Positions 7,441-15,522 of a DNA stretch of 28,216 bases are shown here, piece after piece; positions within the stretch are counted from its first letter, which is position 1; the number at the start of each line of letters is the position of its first letter. Under the pieces are notes generated by a model. That model was given only the letters and a program-made list of their open reading frames with translations. It had not been told where the DNA came from and did no database searches. Origin of the DNA: Candidatus Latescibacterota bacterium. GTDB taxonomy: Bacteria; Latescibacterota; UBA2968; UBA8231. The stretch covers positions 1 to 28,216 of the forward strand of contig JAJDUT010000065.1 of NCBI GenBank assembly GCA_022826515.1. Direction: 5' to 3'. A program made the position numbers and the translations under genes.

Positions 7441-8403
7441 CTAAAGCGCGACGACGCGCCCTGCTATGGCGGATTGGGTGGCCGCGAGGGTTACGGCTAA
7501 GGTCTTGACCGCCTCGGCGTAGGAGCAGCGGATGCCCGTGGGATCGCCGGTTTGCACGGCTTGGAGAAAGGCGCGATCCTCGGCTTGCGTCGGATTGTTG
7601 CCCTGTTCGACGACTTCTCGGCCGCTGGGACGGTCGATGGTGAGCGCACCGGATGCGATGCGCAGGACTTGGTCTTGTTGGTAGAGTTCCAAGCCCACAT
7701 GCCCACCGGCGGAGAGCATACAAGCCGAGGTAATGCTGGCCACCGCGCCGCTTTGGAAGCGGAGATTGGTGACCGAGGCGTCGTGGACATCGTAGTTGGG
7801 GACGTCTTCCATCAGGCCGGTGCGCGCCATGGCGTGGACGCTCTCCACCTCGCCGAGCAGGTAGCGGGCTAGGTCGAAGATGTGCGTGGTTTGTTCGACG
7901 ATCTGGCCGCCGCTCTCGGCCAGTACTCGCCACCAAGATACCCCGGGCAGGCCGCCCATCCAAGCGCCAAGGGCAAACCCCACCGGCTCGTCGCCGAGAA
8001 GTTCGATTGTCTTGGCGGTCGTATCCATGTAGCGCCAGTGATAGCCCACGGCGCTGATTAGGTTATGGGCGCGGATGGCCTCTTCAACGGCGCGGGCTTG
8101 TTCTAGGGAAGTCGCCACGGGTTTTTCGACGAAAATGGGTAAGCCGCGCTCAATGGCCGCCAGCTCGGGCTGCCCATGGGCAAAAGGCGGCAGGCAGATA
8201 TAGACCGCGTCTAGGGACTCGCTGTCGTACAGGGCTTCATAGTGGCTATAGGCCCTGCCACCGTACTCGCTGGCGGCGGCGAGCGCCTTTTCTTCGACTA
8301 GGTCGCAAAAGGCAACCAGCTCGGCCTCGTCGAGTTGGGCGAGGGTGCGCAGATGGTGGTTGGCGATACCGCCGGTGCCGACAAAGCCGATTTTAATCGT
8401 CAT
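7441..8403 (-). CDS. Gfo/Idh/MocA family oxidoreductase
   Basis: The product is 320 residues. The N-terminus IKIGFVGTGGIANHHLRTL is the NAD(P) Rossmann motif, FVEKPVA (91-97) is the hallmark EKP sequence carrying the catalytic lysine, and QTTHIFDLARYLLGEVE supplies the conserved His of the C-terminal alpha/beta domain. Such enzymes oxidise or reduce sugars, inositols or their derivatives with NAD(P)H. The length is slightly short for the family (about 330-370) but complete at both ends. The substrate cannot be told from the sequence. No strong ribosome site precedes ATG 8403. The gene stands alone on this strand, tail to tail with the FAD protein gene. Confidence 0.88.
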   Translation of the reverse strand: MTIKIGFVGTGGIANHHLRTLAQLDEAELVAFCDLVEEKALAAASEYGGRAYSHYEALYDSESLDAVYICLPPFAHGQPELAAIERGLPIFVEKPVATSLEQARAVEEAIRAHNLISAVGYHWRYMDTTAKTIELLGDEPVGFALGAWMGGLPGVSWWRVLAESGGQIVEQTTHIFDLARYLLGEVESVHAMARTGLMEDVPNYDVHDASVTNLRFQSGAVASITSACMLSAGGHVGLELYQQDQVLRIASGALTIDRPSGREVVEQGNNPTQAEDRAFLQAVQTGDPTGIRCSYAEAVKTLAVTLAATQSAIAGRVVAL

Positions 8404-8438
8404 GGGGAATTTGATCCGTGGTTAGAGGAGTCCGGGGG

Positions 8439-8457
8439 CGAGGGCGTCTCGCCCTCG
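8439..8457. repeat. Perfect GC-rich hairpin in an intergenic gap
   Basis: Eight bases (CGAGGGCG), a three-base TCT loop and the exact complement form a 19-base palindrome between two divergently transcribed genes. It lacks a T tract, so it is not a typical terminator. It looks like a REP-type dispersed palindrome, but copy number cannot be judged from one window. Confidence 0.45.
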
Positions 8458-8527
8458 ACGAAGTTAAGGCGCTACTGTCGCGTATTTAGTATGGGGCTAC
8501 GCCGCTGTTGTCAAGAGACCGTCGATA

Positions 8528-9265
8528 ATGAATACAACGCAAAAAGGCCAGCTCAGCGACTACAAGGTCCACTACAAGGCCGATGCCGAGGCGATTGTCG
8601 ATCCTCACGCATTGGACCCGAGGCGTCGGGCCTCGGAAGAACGGCGGCTGGAGACACTCGTGCGCCTACTCGACTTGCACGGTGGCGAACGCGTCCTCGA
8701 CATCGGGTGTGGATCGGGCTGGTTGGGGGCGCACTGCCAGCGCCAAGGTGCCCTAGTCTGCGCTATGGACATCGGCTGGGTCGGGGTAGCCGGTGCCAAG
8801 GCCCGCTTTGCGGAGGCCGCCTATCAGGTCGGCGATTTGTACTATCTCCCTTTTGCAGCCGAGTGTTTCGATGCGGTAGTGCTTTCCGAAGTGGTCGAAC
8901 ACCTCGAAGACATTGACGCGGCCCTAGCTGAGGCGCGGCGGGTGTTGCGCCCGAGGGGGCGGCTGGTGGTGAGTGTGCCGTACCGCGAGACCATTGTCGA
9001 GCACCTGTGTATCCACTGCAATAGGCTAACGCCAGCCAACGCGCATCTCCACCGCTTTGATGAGGAGACGCTCGCCGCCTATCTCCAAAGCCAAGGCTTT
9101 GAAATACGCGCGGTGCGGTTGACGACCAATAAACTGCTGGAGTTGGCGGGATTTCCCCGCTTGAGTGCTAACTGGCCCTATGCAGCTTGGCGCTTGGCCG
9201 ACGCGCTCTTGAACAAGATCGTGCCCAAACCGGCCTTCCTTTGCATGTTGGGCGTCCGTGCATGA
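8528..9265 (+). CDS. Class I SAM-dependent methyltransferase
   Basis: The 245-residue product has VLDIGCGSGWLGAHC (motif I, SAM binding), an acidic motif II in CAMDIGWVGVAGAK, and YYLPFAAECFDAVVLSEVVE (motif IV region), then a RRVLRPRGRLVVSVPY motif. This is the Methyltransf_11 type, which methylates small molecules, lipids or sugars. A Cys-containing stretch (EHLCIHCNRLTPANAHLHRF) in the C-terminal part resembles related sugar-region methyltransferases. Its stop overlaps the start of the flippase gene (ATGA), so the two are coupled and may both serve surface glycan or glycolipid assembly; that is inferred from position. The substrate is not known. Confidence 0.85.
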   Translation: MNTTQKGQLSDYKVHYKADAEAIVDPHALDPRRRASEERRLETLVRLLDLHGGERVLDIGCGSGWLGAHCQRQGALVCAMDIGWVGVAGAKARFAEAAYQVGDLYYLPFAAECFDAVVLSEVVEHLEDIDAALAEARRVLRPRGRLVVSVPYRETIVEHLCIHCNRLTPANAHLHRFDEETLAAYLQSQGFEIRAVRLTTNKLLELAGFPRLSANWPYAAWRLADALLNKIVPKPAFLCMLGVRA

Positions 9266-10749
9266 CCGCGAGGGGTCGGCTGACGCGCAAGATCGGCGTT
9301 GTGGCCGCAGGGCGCACGGCCAATACCGCCAGTATCCTAGCCGTTTATGCGCTGGTCGCCCGCGCTTGGACGCCGGAAGAATGCGGGCTTTTTGGCGCGG
9401 TCTGGCTGGTAGGCAATGCGCTGATCCCAGTGTTTTTGTTTGGGCTGCCTACGAGTTTACTCTACTTCTTTCCCCGGCGGGGTGAGCCGCGCTTGCTCGT
9501 CGGCCAAGTGATGCTGTGCTTGGCCGCGTCGGGTTTGGCATTGGCCGGGAGTTTGTGGTTGTGGGGGGGGGCGTTGGCCGATGTACTGGTGCAAGCGGCC
9601 AGCGATGGCGAGCAGGTTGCCGCGTACCTGCTGTTGTTCCTGCCCTATCTCTTTGCGGCGGTCGCCGCTGGCGGGGCCGAAGCGGCCTTAGTGGCTGCTG
9701 ATCGCGAGCACTATTTGGCTTGGCTGCAACTGGCTATGAGTGGTGCCTTAGTTGCCGGTGCGGGGGGTGCTCTGGGGCTAGGTTGGACGCCCGCGCAGGT
9801 GCTTGTGCTGTTTTCTGGATTGGGCGTGTTGCGCTTGCTCGCCATCTGCTGGCTAGTGCGCTTGGCATTGGCGGGGGGGCGATGGTGGGGGTGGGAAGGG
9901 CTAGGTGAGCTGATGCGCTATGCGCGTCCGGTTGGCTTCAACGACGCGGTAAACAGCCTCTCGCGCTACGTCGATCGCTTTGTGATCCTGCACTTTTTCG
10001 CGGCCGGCACTTTCGCCGAATACCATTTCGGGGCCATTGAGGTGCCGATTAGTCTGCTGCTGTCCGCGGTGACAGCCGTGTTGATCCCGGAGATCAGTCG
10101 GCTCTTTCAGGCGGACCGGCTCGACGAGATACTGGTGCTGTGGCAACGCACGGTTTCGCGCTTGGCCCTGCTGGTGTTGCCGCTGGCGGCCTTTCTGCTC
10201 GCTTTCGCCGGACCGCTGATTGGCTGGCTCTTTCCAGAATACGACCGCTCGGCTTGGGTATTTCGCATCTATCTATTGGTGCTGCCACTGCGCTGTGCCG
10301 CGTACAATCCGCTGTTGGTAGGCATGGGTAAGGCCCGCTGGGCGCTGTGGAGTAGCGTGGGGGACTTGTGCTGCAATATCGGCTTGAGCTTAGTGCTGAT
10401 TAGCTACTTGCAGGTGGAGCACCCTGTGTGGGCCTTCCTCGGCCCGGCGGTGGCTACCACAGTGGTGACGTACTTGCAGGTGGCTTTCTTGTTGGCGGCG
10501 ATTGGTTGGCATTTGCGCTGTGGCCTGCACCAGCTCCTGCCTTGGGGTCGCCTGCTGAGGATCAGCGCCAGTGTCGGAGCAGCCGCAGTGATCAGCCGCT
10601 GGGTCAGCGTGGACGTGGGCGGCGACTTTTTGCAGGTGGTTGTAGGAGGAGTGTGCTTTGTGGTGCTGGTGGCCGTCGTAACCTGGACCAACCCGCAAGA
10701 CCGCGCGGAACTGACCCATACTTGGCGGGCGTTGGCGCGGATGCCTTAG
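9262..10749 (+). CDS. Wzx-like polysaccharide/lipid flippase
   Basis: From ATG 9262 the protein has 495 residues and is almost entirely hydrophobic, with roughly 12-14 predicted membrane spans separated by short basic loops. Features such as YARPVGFNDAVNSLSRYVDR, EYHFGAIEVPISLLLSAVTA and AYNPLLVGMGKARWALWSS fit the MVF/MATE-superfamily oligosaccharide flippases (Wzx/RfbX), which move lipid-linked sugars across the inner membrane. The start is set by the overlap with the methyltransferase stop codon; the frame is open further upstream, but that part reads through the methyltransferase gene. The 3' end overlaps a converging small gene by four bases. The family call is good; the cargo is unknown. 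Confidence 0.82.
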   Translation: MTARGRLTRKIGVVAAGRTANTASILAVYALVARAWTPEECGLFGAVWLVGNALIPVFLFGLPTSLLYFFPRRGEPRLLVGQVMLCLAASGLALAGSLWLWGGALADVLVQAASDGEQVAAYLLLFLPYLFAAVAAGGAEAALVAADREHYLAWLQLAMSGALVAGAGGALGLGWTPAQVLVLFSGLGVLRLLAICWLVRLALAGGRWWGWEGLGELMRYARPVGFNDAVNSLSRYVDRFVILHFFAAGTFAEYHFGAIEVPISLLLSAVTAVLIPEISRLFQADRLDEILVLWQRTVSRLALLVLPLAAFLLAFAGPLIGWLFPEYDRSAWVFRIYLLVLPLRCAAYNPLLVGMGKARWALWSSVGDLCCNIGLSLVLISYLQVEHPVWAFLGPAVATTVVTYLQVAFLLAAIGWHLRCGLHQLLPWGRLLRISASVGAAAVISRWVSVDVGGDFLQVVVGGVCFVVLVAVVTWTNPQDRAELTHTWRALARMP

Positions 10750-11033
10750 CTGCTGAGCAGGGCGCTGGCGATTTCCTCCCACTCTTCGGGTAGCGATGCC
10801 TCGCTGCGGGGCTTTTGCGCCCGCCGGTACCAATAGCCGGCGTTGCTTTCGTCGCCCTCGACCCGGTGTAAATAAGCATGGACCCAAGCCCCGATGGGGT
10901 CGGGTGCTTGCTGGGCTAGCTCGTGGGCTTTGTCCCATTGGCCCTTGGCATCGTACCAGAGGGCTTGCAGGGCTTGGGAGGTCTCCGGTGGGGTTTGTTC
11001 TTGCAGGCTCGATTTGAAGGCTTTGAGGTCCAT
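10746..11033 (-). CDS. Small conserved hypothetical protein (TPR-like)
   Basis: The 95-residue product contains ALQALWYDAKGQWDKAHELA, DPIGAWVHAYLHRVEGDESN and AGYWYRRA. This is a widespread small bacterial family whose WVHAYLHRxEGDxxNAxYWY signature resembles a TPR-like helical hairpin. No function is assigned, though the fold suggests protein-protein contact. ATG 11033 is preceded by GGAG at nine bases. Its 3' end overlaps the flippase gene by four bases in convergent orientation. The gene upstream on the other strand is homoserine dehydrogenase, transcribed away. Confidence 0.75.
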   Translation of the reverse strand: MDLKAFKSSLQEQTPPETSQALQALWYDAKGQWDKAHELAQQAPDPIGAWVHAYLHRVEGDESNAGYWYRRAQKPRSEASLPEEWEEIASALLSS

Positions 11034-11077
11034 AATGGTCGGCTCCAGTCGTTGTGTGTCCCCTTAATATAGGGTGT

Positions 11078-11099
11078 CTCGGTGCGGCTATCCACCGAG
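11078..11099. repeat. Hairpin in a divergent intergenic region
   Basis: CTCGGTG (11078-11084) and CACCGAG (11093-11099) form a seven-base stem with an eight-base loop between the small hypothetical gene and hom. It has no T tract and is not a terminator in either direction by eye. A regulator site or an mRNA leader structure is possible. Confidence 0.35.
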
Positions 11100-11108
11100 G
11101 CGCGCACC

Positions 11109-11138
11109 TTGCCAAAAAAGCGCGACCCCCTCTATATT
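11109..11138 (+). promoter_or_regulatory. Promoter candidate of the hom operon
   Basis: TTGCCA (11109-11114), an 18-base spacer and TATATT (11133-11138) give a good sigma-70-type match about 44 bases before the hom start. An AAGGA ribosome site follows at 11164-11168. It would drive hom, the apgM-like gene, asd and possibly the PhyH gene, which are all closely spaced. Confidence 0.45.
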
Positions 11139-11181
11139 TAAGGCTTTTAACTTGCTATGAAACAAGGAATTGGGCAAAGAC

Positions 11182-12474
11182 ATGCCAGTAGGAGTGGGTT
11201 TAATCGGTTTGGGCACGGTCGGCAGCGGCGTGGTTGAGCTGTTGCAGGATGCACCCGCGTCGCTACGGCGGCGCAAGCACGTGGATTTCGCATTGCAGCG
11301 CGTGGCCGTGCGCGACTTGGACAAGCCGCGCAGCCCCGCCCTAGCACCGGAGCTGTTGACTGCGGATGCCGGCGCGGTCGTCGCCGACCCAGAGGTGCAG
11401 TTGGTGGTGGAATTGACGGGTGCGCCCCCGGCCTTTGAGTGGGTGAGCGAGGCCCTGCGGCAGGGCAAGGATGTGGTAACGGCCAACAAGGCCCTGCTCG
11501 CCGAGCGGGGCGAGGAGCTTTTTGAACTGGCGCTGGCCAATGGAGCGGATTTGATGTTTGAAGCGAGTGTCGCAGCCGGCATCCCCATCATCCGCTCGTT
11601 GCGCAACGGCTTGGTGGCCAACCGGGTCGAGTCCCTGTACGGCATTCTCAACGGCACTACGAACTACATGCTCACGCGCATGAGCCGCGGCGCGGGCGAC
11701 TACGCCGATATCCTCAAAGAAGCCCAAGACCGAGGCTATGCCGAGCCGGACCCGACTATGGACGTGAGCGGCATGGACGCCGCGCAGAAGTTGGCCATCC
11801 TCTGCCGCATTGCCTTTCACTGCACGGGCACGGGCCGCGACGTATTTTGCGAGGGCATTGAGCAGATCGAGAGCAGGGACATTGAATACGCTCGCGAGTT
11901 GGGGTATGCGATCAAGCTGCTGGCCATTGCCAAGCAGCAGGATGGGCGCGTCGAGGCCCGGGTGCATCCGGCCATGGTACCGGAGGACGCGCTGTTGGCC
12001 AACATCCACGACGAATTCAACGCCATTCAGGTGCAGGGGTCTGCGGTGGGGCCGCAAGTGTTTTCCGGTCGCGGTGCCGGGCGGCTGCCCACGGCCAGCG
12101 CGGTGGTGGCGGATATGGTCGAACTAGTCGAGCGCAAGGCCGCTGGCGCTAGCACGTCTATCGGCGATATGATCTTGGGCGAGGACGCCGTCTCGGTCGT
12201 GCCCATTGAGGACGTGCAGATGCGCTACTTTATCCGCGTCTTAGTCTGCGATCAGCCTGGGGTGCTCGCGGGTATCGCGCGCATCTTGGCCGAGGAGCGC
12301 ATCAGCATTGCCTCGGTCATCCAAAAGGAGCGCGACTTCGAGGGCGGCTCCGTGCCGCTGGTCATTGTCACCCACGAGGCGCGCGAAGCCGCGATGCAGC
12401 GAGCGCAGCAGGCCGTGGCCACACTCGATGCCGTGCAAGGGGCGGTCAAGCTCATCCGCATGGAGGATCTCTAG
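11182..12474 (+). CDS. hom: Homoserine dehydrogenase
   Basis: The 430-residue enzyme reduces aspartate semialdehyde to homoserine with NAD(P)H in the threonine/methionine branch. GLIGLGTVGSGVVELL at the N-terminus is the nucleotide-binding site, VVTANKALLA and GIPIIRSLRNGLVANRV are family blocks, and YGILNGTTNYMLTRM with DPTMDVSGMDAAQK covers the active-site region. The C-terminus (YFIRVLVCDQPGVLAGIARI) is an ACT domain, usual for feedback control by threonine. ATG 11182 is chosen because MPVGVGLIGLG matches the family start, though AAGGA is a little far upstream (13 bases) and a TTG at 11170 is possible. It starts the operon and is followed one base later by the apgM-like gene. Confidence 0.95.
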   Translation: MPVGVGLIGLGTVGSGVVELLQDAPASLRRRKHVDFALQRVAVRDLDKPRSPALAPELLTADAGAVVADPEVQLVVELTGAPPAFEWVSEALRQGKDVVTANKALLAERGEELFELALANGADLMFEASVAAGIPIIRSLRNGLVANRVESLYGILNGTTNYMLTRMSRGAGDYADILKEAQDRGYAEPDPTMDVSGMDAAQKLAILCRIAFHCTGTGRDVFCEGIEQIESRDIEYARELGYAIKLLAIAKQQDGRVEARVHPAMVPEDALLANIHDEFNAIQVQGSAVGPQVFSGRGAGRLPTASAVVADMVELVERKAAGASTSIGDMILGEDAVSVVPIEDVQMRYFIRVLVCDQPGVLAGIARILAEERISIASVIQKERDFEGGSVPLVIVTHEAREAAMQRAQQAVATLDAVQGAVKLIRMEDL

Positions 12475-12475
12475 C

Positions 12476-13660
12476 GTGCGCTACGTCGTGTTGGTGCCCG
12501 ATGGAGCGGCGGACTATCCGCTTGATGAGTTGGACGGACAGACGCCGTTGGAGGCGGCCGCCACACCCTGCATGGATCGCTTGGCCCGCGAGGGGGCTGG
12601 GGGATTGGTGCAGATGATTCCCGCGCAGCGTCATCCAGGCAGCGACATCGGCAACCTCGAAATTTTCGGCTACGACAGTCGGGTGCATTACACGGGCCGC
12701 GCGCCATTGGAAGCTGCGAGTATGGGCGTTGATTTGGGCGACGACGGGGTGGCCTTCCGCCTGAACCTGATCTACGGAGAAGGCGACGTGCTGGTCGATT
12801 ACAGCGCCGGCCACATCGCTAGCGAAGAAGCCGCCGAATTGGTGGAGGCCTTGGCGGCTGAGTTGGGAGGGCCGTCGTTGCGCTTCTATCCCGGGGTGGG
12901 CTATCGCCACTTGCTGGTGTGGGAGTGCGGCCCGGAAGAAGTGGAAACCTATCCGCCACACGACATCATGGGCGAGTCCATGGCCGCGCATGAGCCTACA
13001 GGTGAAGGGGCTGAGAAAATTCGCGCCCTTATGGACGCGGCCGGCCCCATTCTCGCGGCCGCGCCGGTCAATGCAGCTCGCTCGGCGCACGGGGAGCGGC
13101 CAGCCAACGCGATATGGCTCTGGGGATCTGGACGCGCGCTGCGCTTGACGCCTTTGTCGGAGCGCTACGGATTGCAGGGCGGCGTCATCTCGGCCGTTGA
13201 CTTGGTGCGCGGCATCGGCAAGAGTGCGGGCTTAGAGGTCATCGAAGTGCCCGGTATTACCGGATACCTCGACACCAACTACGAGGGCAAGGCCGAATAC
13301 GCGCTGGCGACCTTGCAAGATGCCGATTTTGTCTATGTCCACGTCGAGGCCCCGGACGAAGCCGGGCACAACGGCGACCCGCAGGCCAAGGTGCAGGCCA
13401 TCGAGGATTTTGACGCCCGCGTCGTCGGTCCGATTTTGGCGGGGCTTGAGTCGATGGGGCCGCACCGGGTGCTGCTGACCCCCGACCACCGCACGCCCAT
13501 TGTGCGGCGCACCCACAGCCGCGAGCCAGTGCCCTTTATGCTGTGGGGGACGGGGATTGAGGCTGACTCGATGCAAGCCTATGGAGAGCGGGCGGCCGAG
13601 TGGGGTAGTATGCAGATAGAGCACGGACATGTATTGATGGATTATCTCACGGAGAAATGA
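12476..13660 (+). CDS. apgM-like protein, proposed homoserine kinase
   Basis: From GTG 12476 the product has 394 residues, beginning RYVVLVPDGAADYPLDELDG. It is a metal-dependent alkaline-phosphatase-superfamily protein related to archaeal-type cofactor-independent phosphoglycerate mutase. A PGSDIGN block holds the candidate Ser nucleophile (Ser56) and Asp57, and HVEAPDEAGHNGD with LLTPDHRTPIV supply metal ligands. A subgroup of about 395 residues (TIGR02535) is proposed in the literature to be homoserine kinase in organisms lacking thrB. Its place between hom and asd fits that role. GGAGG nine bases upstream supports the GTG start; the stop overlaps the asd start. The alternative is a true phosphoglycerate mutase, less likely from context. 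Confidence 0.82.
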   Translation: MRYVVLVPDGAADYPLDELDGQTPLEAAATPCMDRLAREGAGGLVQMIPAQRHPGSDIGNLEIFGYDSRVHYTGRAPLEAASMGVDLGDDGVAFRLNLIYGEGDVLVDYSAGHIASEEAAELVEALAAELGGPSLRFYPGVGYRHLLVWECGPEEVETYPPHDIMGESMAAHEPTGEGAEKIRALMDAAGPILAAAPVNAARSAHGERPANAIWLWGSGRALRLTPLSERYGLQGGVISAVDLVRGIGKSAGLEVIEVPGITGYLDTNYEGKAEYALATLQDADFVYVHVEAPDEAGHNGDPQAKVQAIEDFDARVVGPILAGLESMGPHRVLLTPDHRTPIVRRTHSREPVPFMLWGTGIEADSMQAYGERAAEWGSMQIEHGHVLMDYLTEK

Positions 13661-14685
13661 AGGTGACTGATACGTACAACGTGGCTATTATGGGCGCGAC
13701 TGGTGCCGTAGGGCAGGTGCTGTTAGAAATACTCGCCGAGCGCGACTTTCCCGTTGGCGAGCTGCGGCTGTTGGCCTCGGCCCGCTCGGCTGGGCGCGCC
13801 ATTTCCTTTAACGGCAGCTCGATTCAGGTGCAGGAACTCGGCGAGGATTCTTTTGCCGGCGTGGATATCGTCTTGGCCTCGGCCGGGGGCAGTTTGAGCA
13901 AGCAGTTTAATCCACACGCAGTAGCTGCGGGCGCGGTGGTCGTCGATAATACGTCGGCCTATCGCATGGACCCGGACGTGCCGCTGGTGGTGCCCGAGAT
14001 TAACCCCGAGGATTTGGCAGCGCATCGCGGCATCATCGCCAATCCAAATTGTTCGACGATCATCATGGATGTGGCGGTCTGGCCCCTCTATCAGCGGCGT
14101 CCGGTCAAGCGCATCGTGGTCTCAACCTATCAGGCTGTCAGCGGCGCGGGTGCGGGGGCCATGCAGGAGTTGGAGGAGCAGACGCGGCAGGTGCTCGCAG
14201 GGGAAAAGGCCGAGCCGGCTGAATTCCCGCATCCGATCGCCTTTAATTTGTTTTCGCACGACTCGGCTGTCGGGCCGGAGGGGTATTGCGAAGAAGAGCT
14301 GAAAATGGTGCGCGAAACTCGCAAGATGTTCCACGACGACGCACTGCAAATCTCGGCCACGACCATTCGCGTGCCCGTGCTGCGGGCGCATTCCGAGGCG
14401 ATCAACGTGGAGTTTGCCGAACCCTTTCCGGCCGCCGAGGCTGAAGCTATTTTGGCGGAGGCTGCGGGCGTGCGGATCGTGAATGATCCCGAACAGAATT
14501 ATTTCCCCATGCCGATTGAGGCCTCCGGCTGCGACGAGGTATTGGTCGGACGCATTCGCCAGGATATTTCGCGGCCCGAGGGGACTGGGCTGGACTTGTG
14601 GGTCAGCGGCGATCAGTTGCGCAAGGGGGCGGCTCTAAACGCCGTGCAAATCGCCGAGGAGCTCATCGCGCGAAAATTGTTATAA
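13657..14685 (+). CDS. asd: Aspartate-semialdehyde dehydrogenase
   Basis: The 342-residue protein starts with NVAIMGATGAVGQVLLEIL (nucleotide-binding motif), has the catalytic cysteine in NPNCST (Cys132) and the conserved RVPVLRAHSEAINVEF block with His245 in the active site. It makes aspartate semialdehyde from aspartyl phosphate, feeding homoserine, threonine, methionine and lysine synthesis. The length is typical. Its ATG overlaps the TGA of the previous gene (ATGA), so the three aspartate-family genes are translated as a coupled unit. No aspartokinase or threonine synthase gene is seen in the window. Confidence 0.95.
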   Translation: MKVTDTYNVAIMGATGAVGQVLLEILAERDFPVGELRLLASARSAGRAISFNGSSIQVQELGEDSFAGVDIVLASAGGSLSKQFNPHAVAAGAVVVDNTSAYRMDPDVPLVVPEINPEDLAAHRGIIANPNCSTIIMDVAVWPLYQRRPVKRIVVSTYQAVSGAGAGAMQELEEQTRQVLAGEKAEPAEFPHPIAFNLFSHDSAVGPEGYCEEELKMVRETRKMFHDDALQISATTIRVPVLRAHSEAINVEFAEPFPAAEAEAILAEAAGVRIVNDPEQNYFPMPIEASGCDEVLVGRIRQDISRPEGTGLDLWVSGDQLRKGAALNAVQIAEELIARKLL

Positions 14686-14699
14686 CGAGGGAAAACGCC

Positions 14700-15509
14700 A
14701 TGGATGTCTTGAGCAGGGAAGAACTGGATTTCTTCGCCGAACAGGGATACGTGGTCGCGCGTCAGGTGATTGACTGCGATCAGGCCGAGCGCACTGGGCA
14801 GGCGGTGTGGGCGTTTACAGGCATGGACCCGGACGATCCGGGGACTTGGTATCCAGAGGAGCGGCGCGGCATCATGGTCGAGATTTACCACCACCAAACC
14901 ATGTGGGACAACCGCACGGCCCCTCGGGTGCATCGAGCCTTTAGCCAGATTTGGGGCACGGACAAGCTGTGGGTCAGCCACGACCGCGCTAGCATCAGTC
15001 CGCCGACCTTAGACAAGGATGCGCCCGAGCACAATCTGCACTGGGATGCGTCCTTCGATAAGCGTCCGTTGTCCTTTGGGGTGCAGGGCGTGCTCTATCT
15101 GAGCGATACGCCGGCTGAGCAGGGAGCCTTTATCTGCGTGCCGGGATTTCACCAGCGCCTAGAGGCGTGGCTCGACGAACTGCCGGAGGGGGCCAACCCC
15201 CGCGAGCAAGATCTGCTGGCCTTGGGGACGCGGCGCGTTGGTGCCGAAGCGGGCGATTTGATTATCTGGCGCACGGCCCTGCCGCATACGGCGAGCGTCA
15301 ATCGCGGTGACGCGCCGCGCGTGGCGCAGTACATCACCATGGGTCCAGCCGGTGAGAGCGAAGAGGCGCGGCGGTTGCGCACGGATTTTTGGCAGCGGCG
15401 GCTGTCCGGGCTGGGGCGCTACGCCGAGGAACGCGAGCACCACGAAGAAAAGACGGCTGAGTTGACGAGTGTGGGGCGGAAGTTGGCGGGGGTGGATCTT
15501 TGGGATTGA
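14700..15509 (+). CDS. PhyH-family (phytanoyl-CoA dioxygenase-like) oxygenase
   Basis: The 269-residue protein belongs to the non-haem Fe(II)/2-oxoglutarate oxygenases of the PhyH superfamily. It has [10 protein letters not shown] with His114 and Asp116 as the first two iron ligands, [19 protein letters not shown] with His196 as the third, and a nearby Arg that binds 2-oxoglutarate. [20 protein letters not shown] is a usual start for the family. Substrates range from lipids to small metabolites and cannot be told here. Start 14700 has GAGGG upstream. It lies 14 bases after asd and may share its transcript, an odd partner for amino-acid synthesis genes. Base composition changes right after its stop codon. 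Confidence 0.87.
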   Translation: MDVLSREELDFFAEQGYVVARQVIDCDQAERTGQAVWAFTGMDPDDPGTWYPEERRGIMVEIYHHQTMWDNRTAPRVHRAFSQIWGTDKLWVSHDRASISPPTLDKDAPEHNLHWDASFDKRPLSFGVQGVLYLSDTPAEQGAFICVPGFHQRLEAWLDELPEGANPREQDLLALGTRRVGAEAGDLIIWRTALPHTASVNRGDAPRVAQYITMGPAGESEEARRLRTDFWQRRLSGLGRYAEEREHHEEKTAELTSVGRKLAGVDLWD

Positions 15510-15522
15510 GGAGAGAGAAGCG

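Noticed and set aside
10390..11115. A 241-residue minus-strand open frame over the flippase end
   Set aside because: It overlaps the small conserved gene in another frame and is rich in Pro/Arg/Ala, as expected for a chance frame in GC-rich DNA.
11341..12057. A 238-residue minus-strand open frame inside hom
   Set aside because: It is a shadow of the GC-rich homoserine dehydrogenase gene. It has no recognisable domain, and the plus frame carries every family motif.
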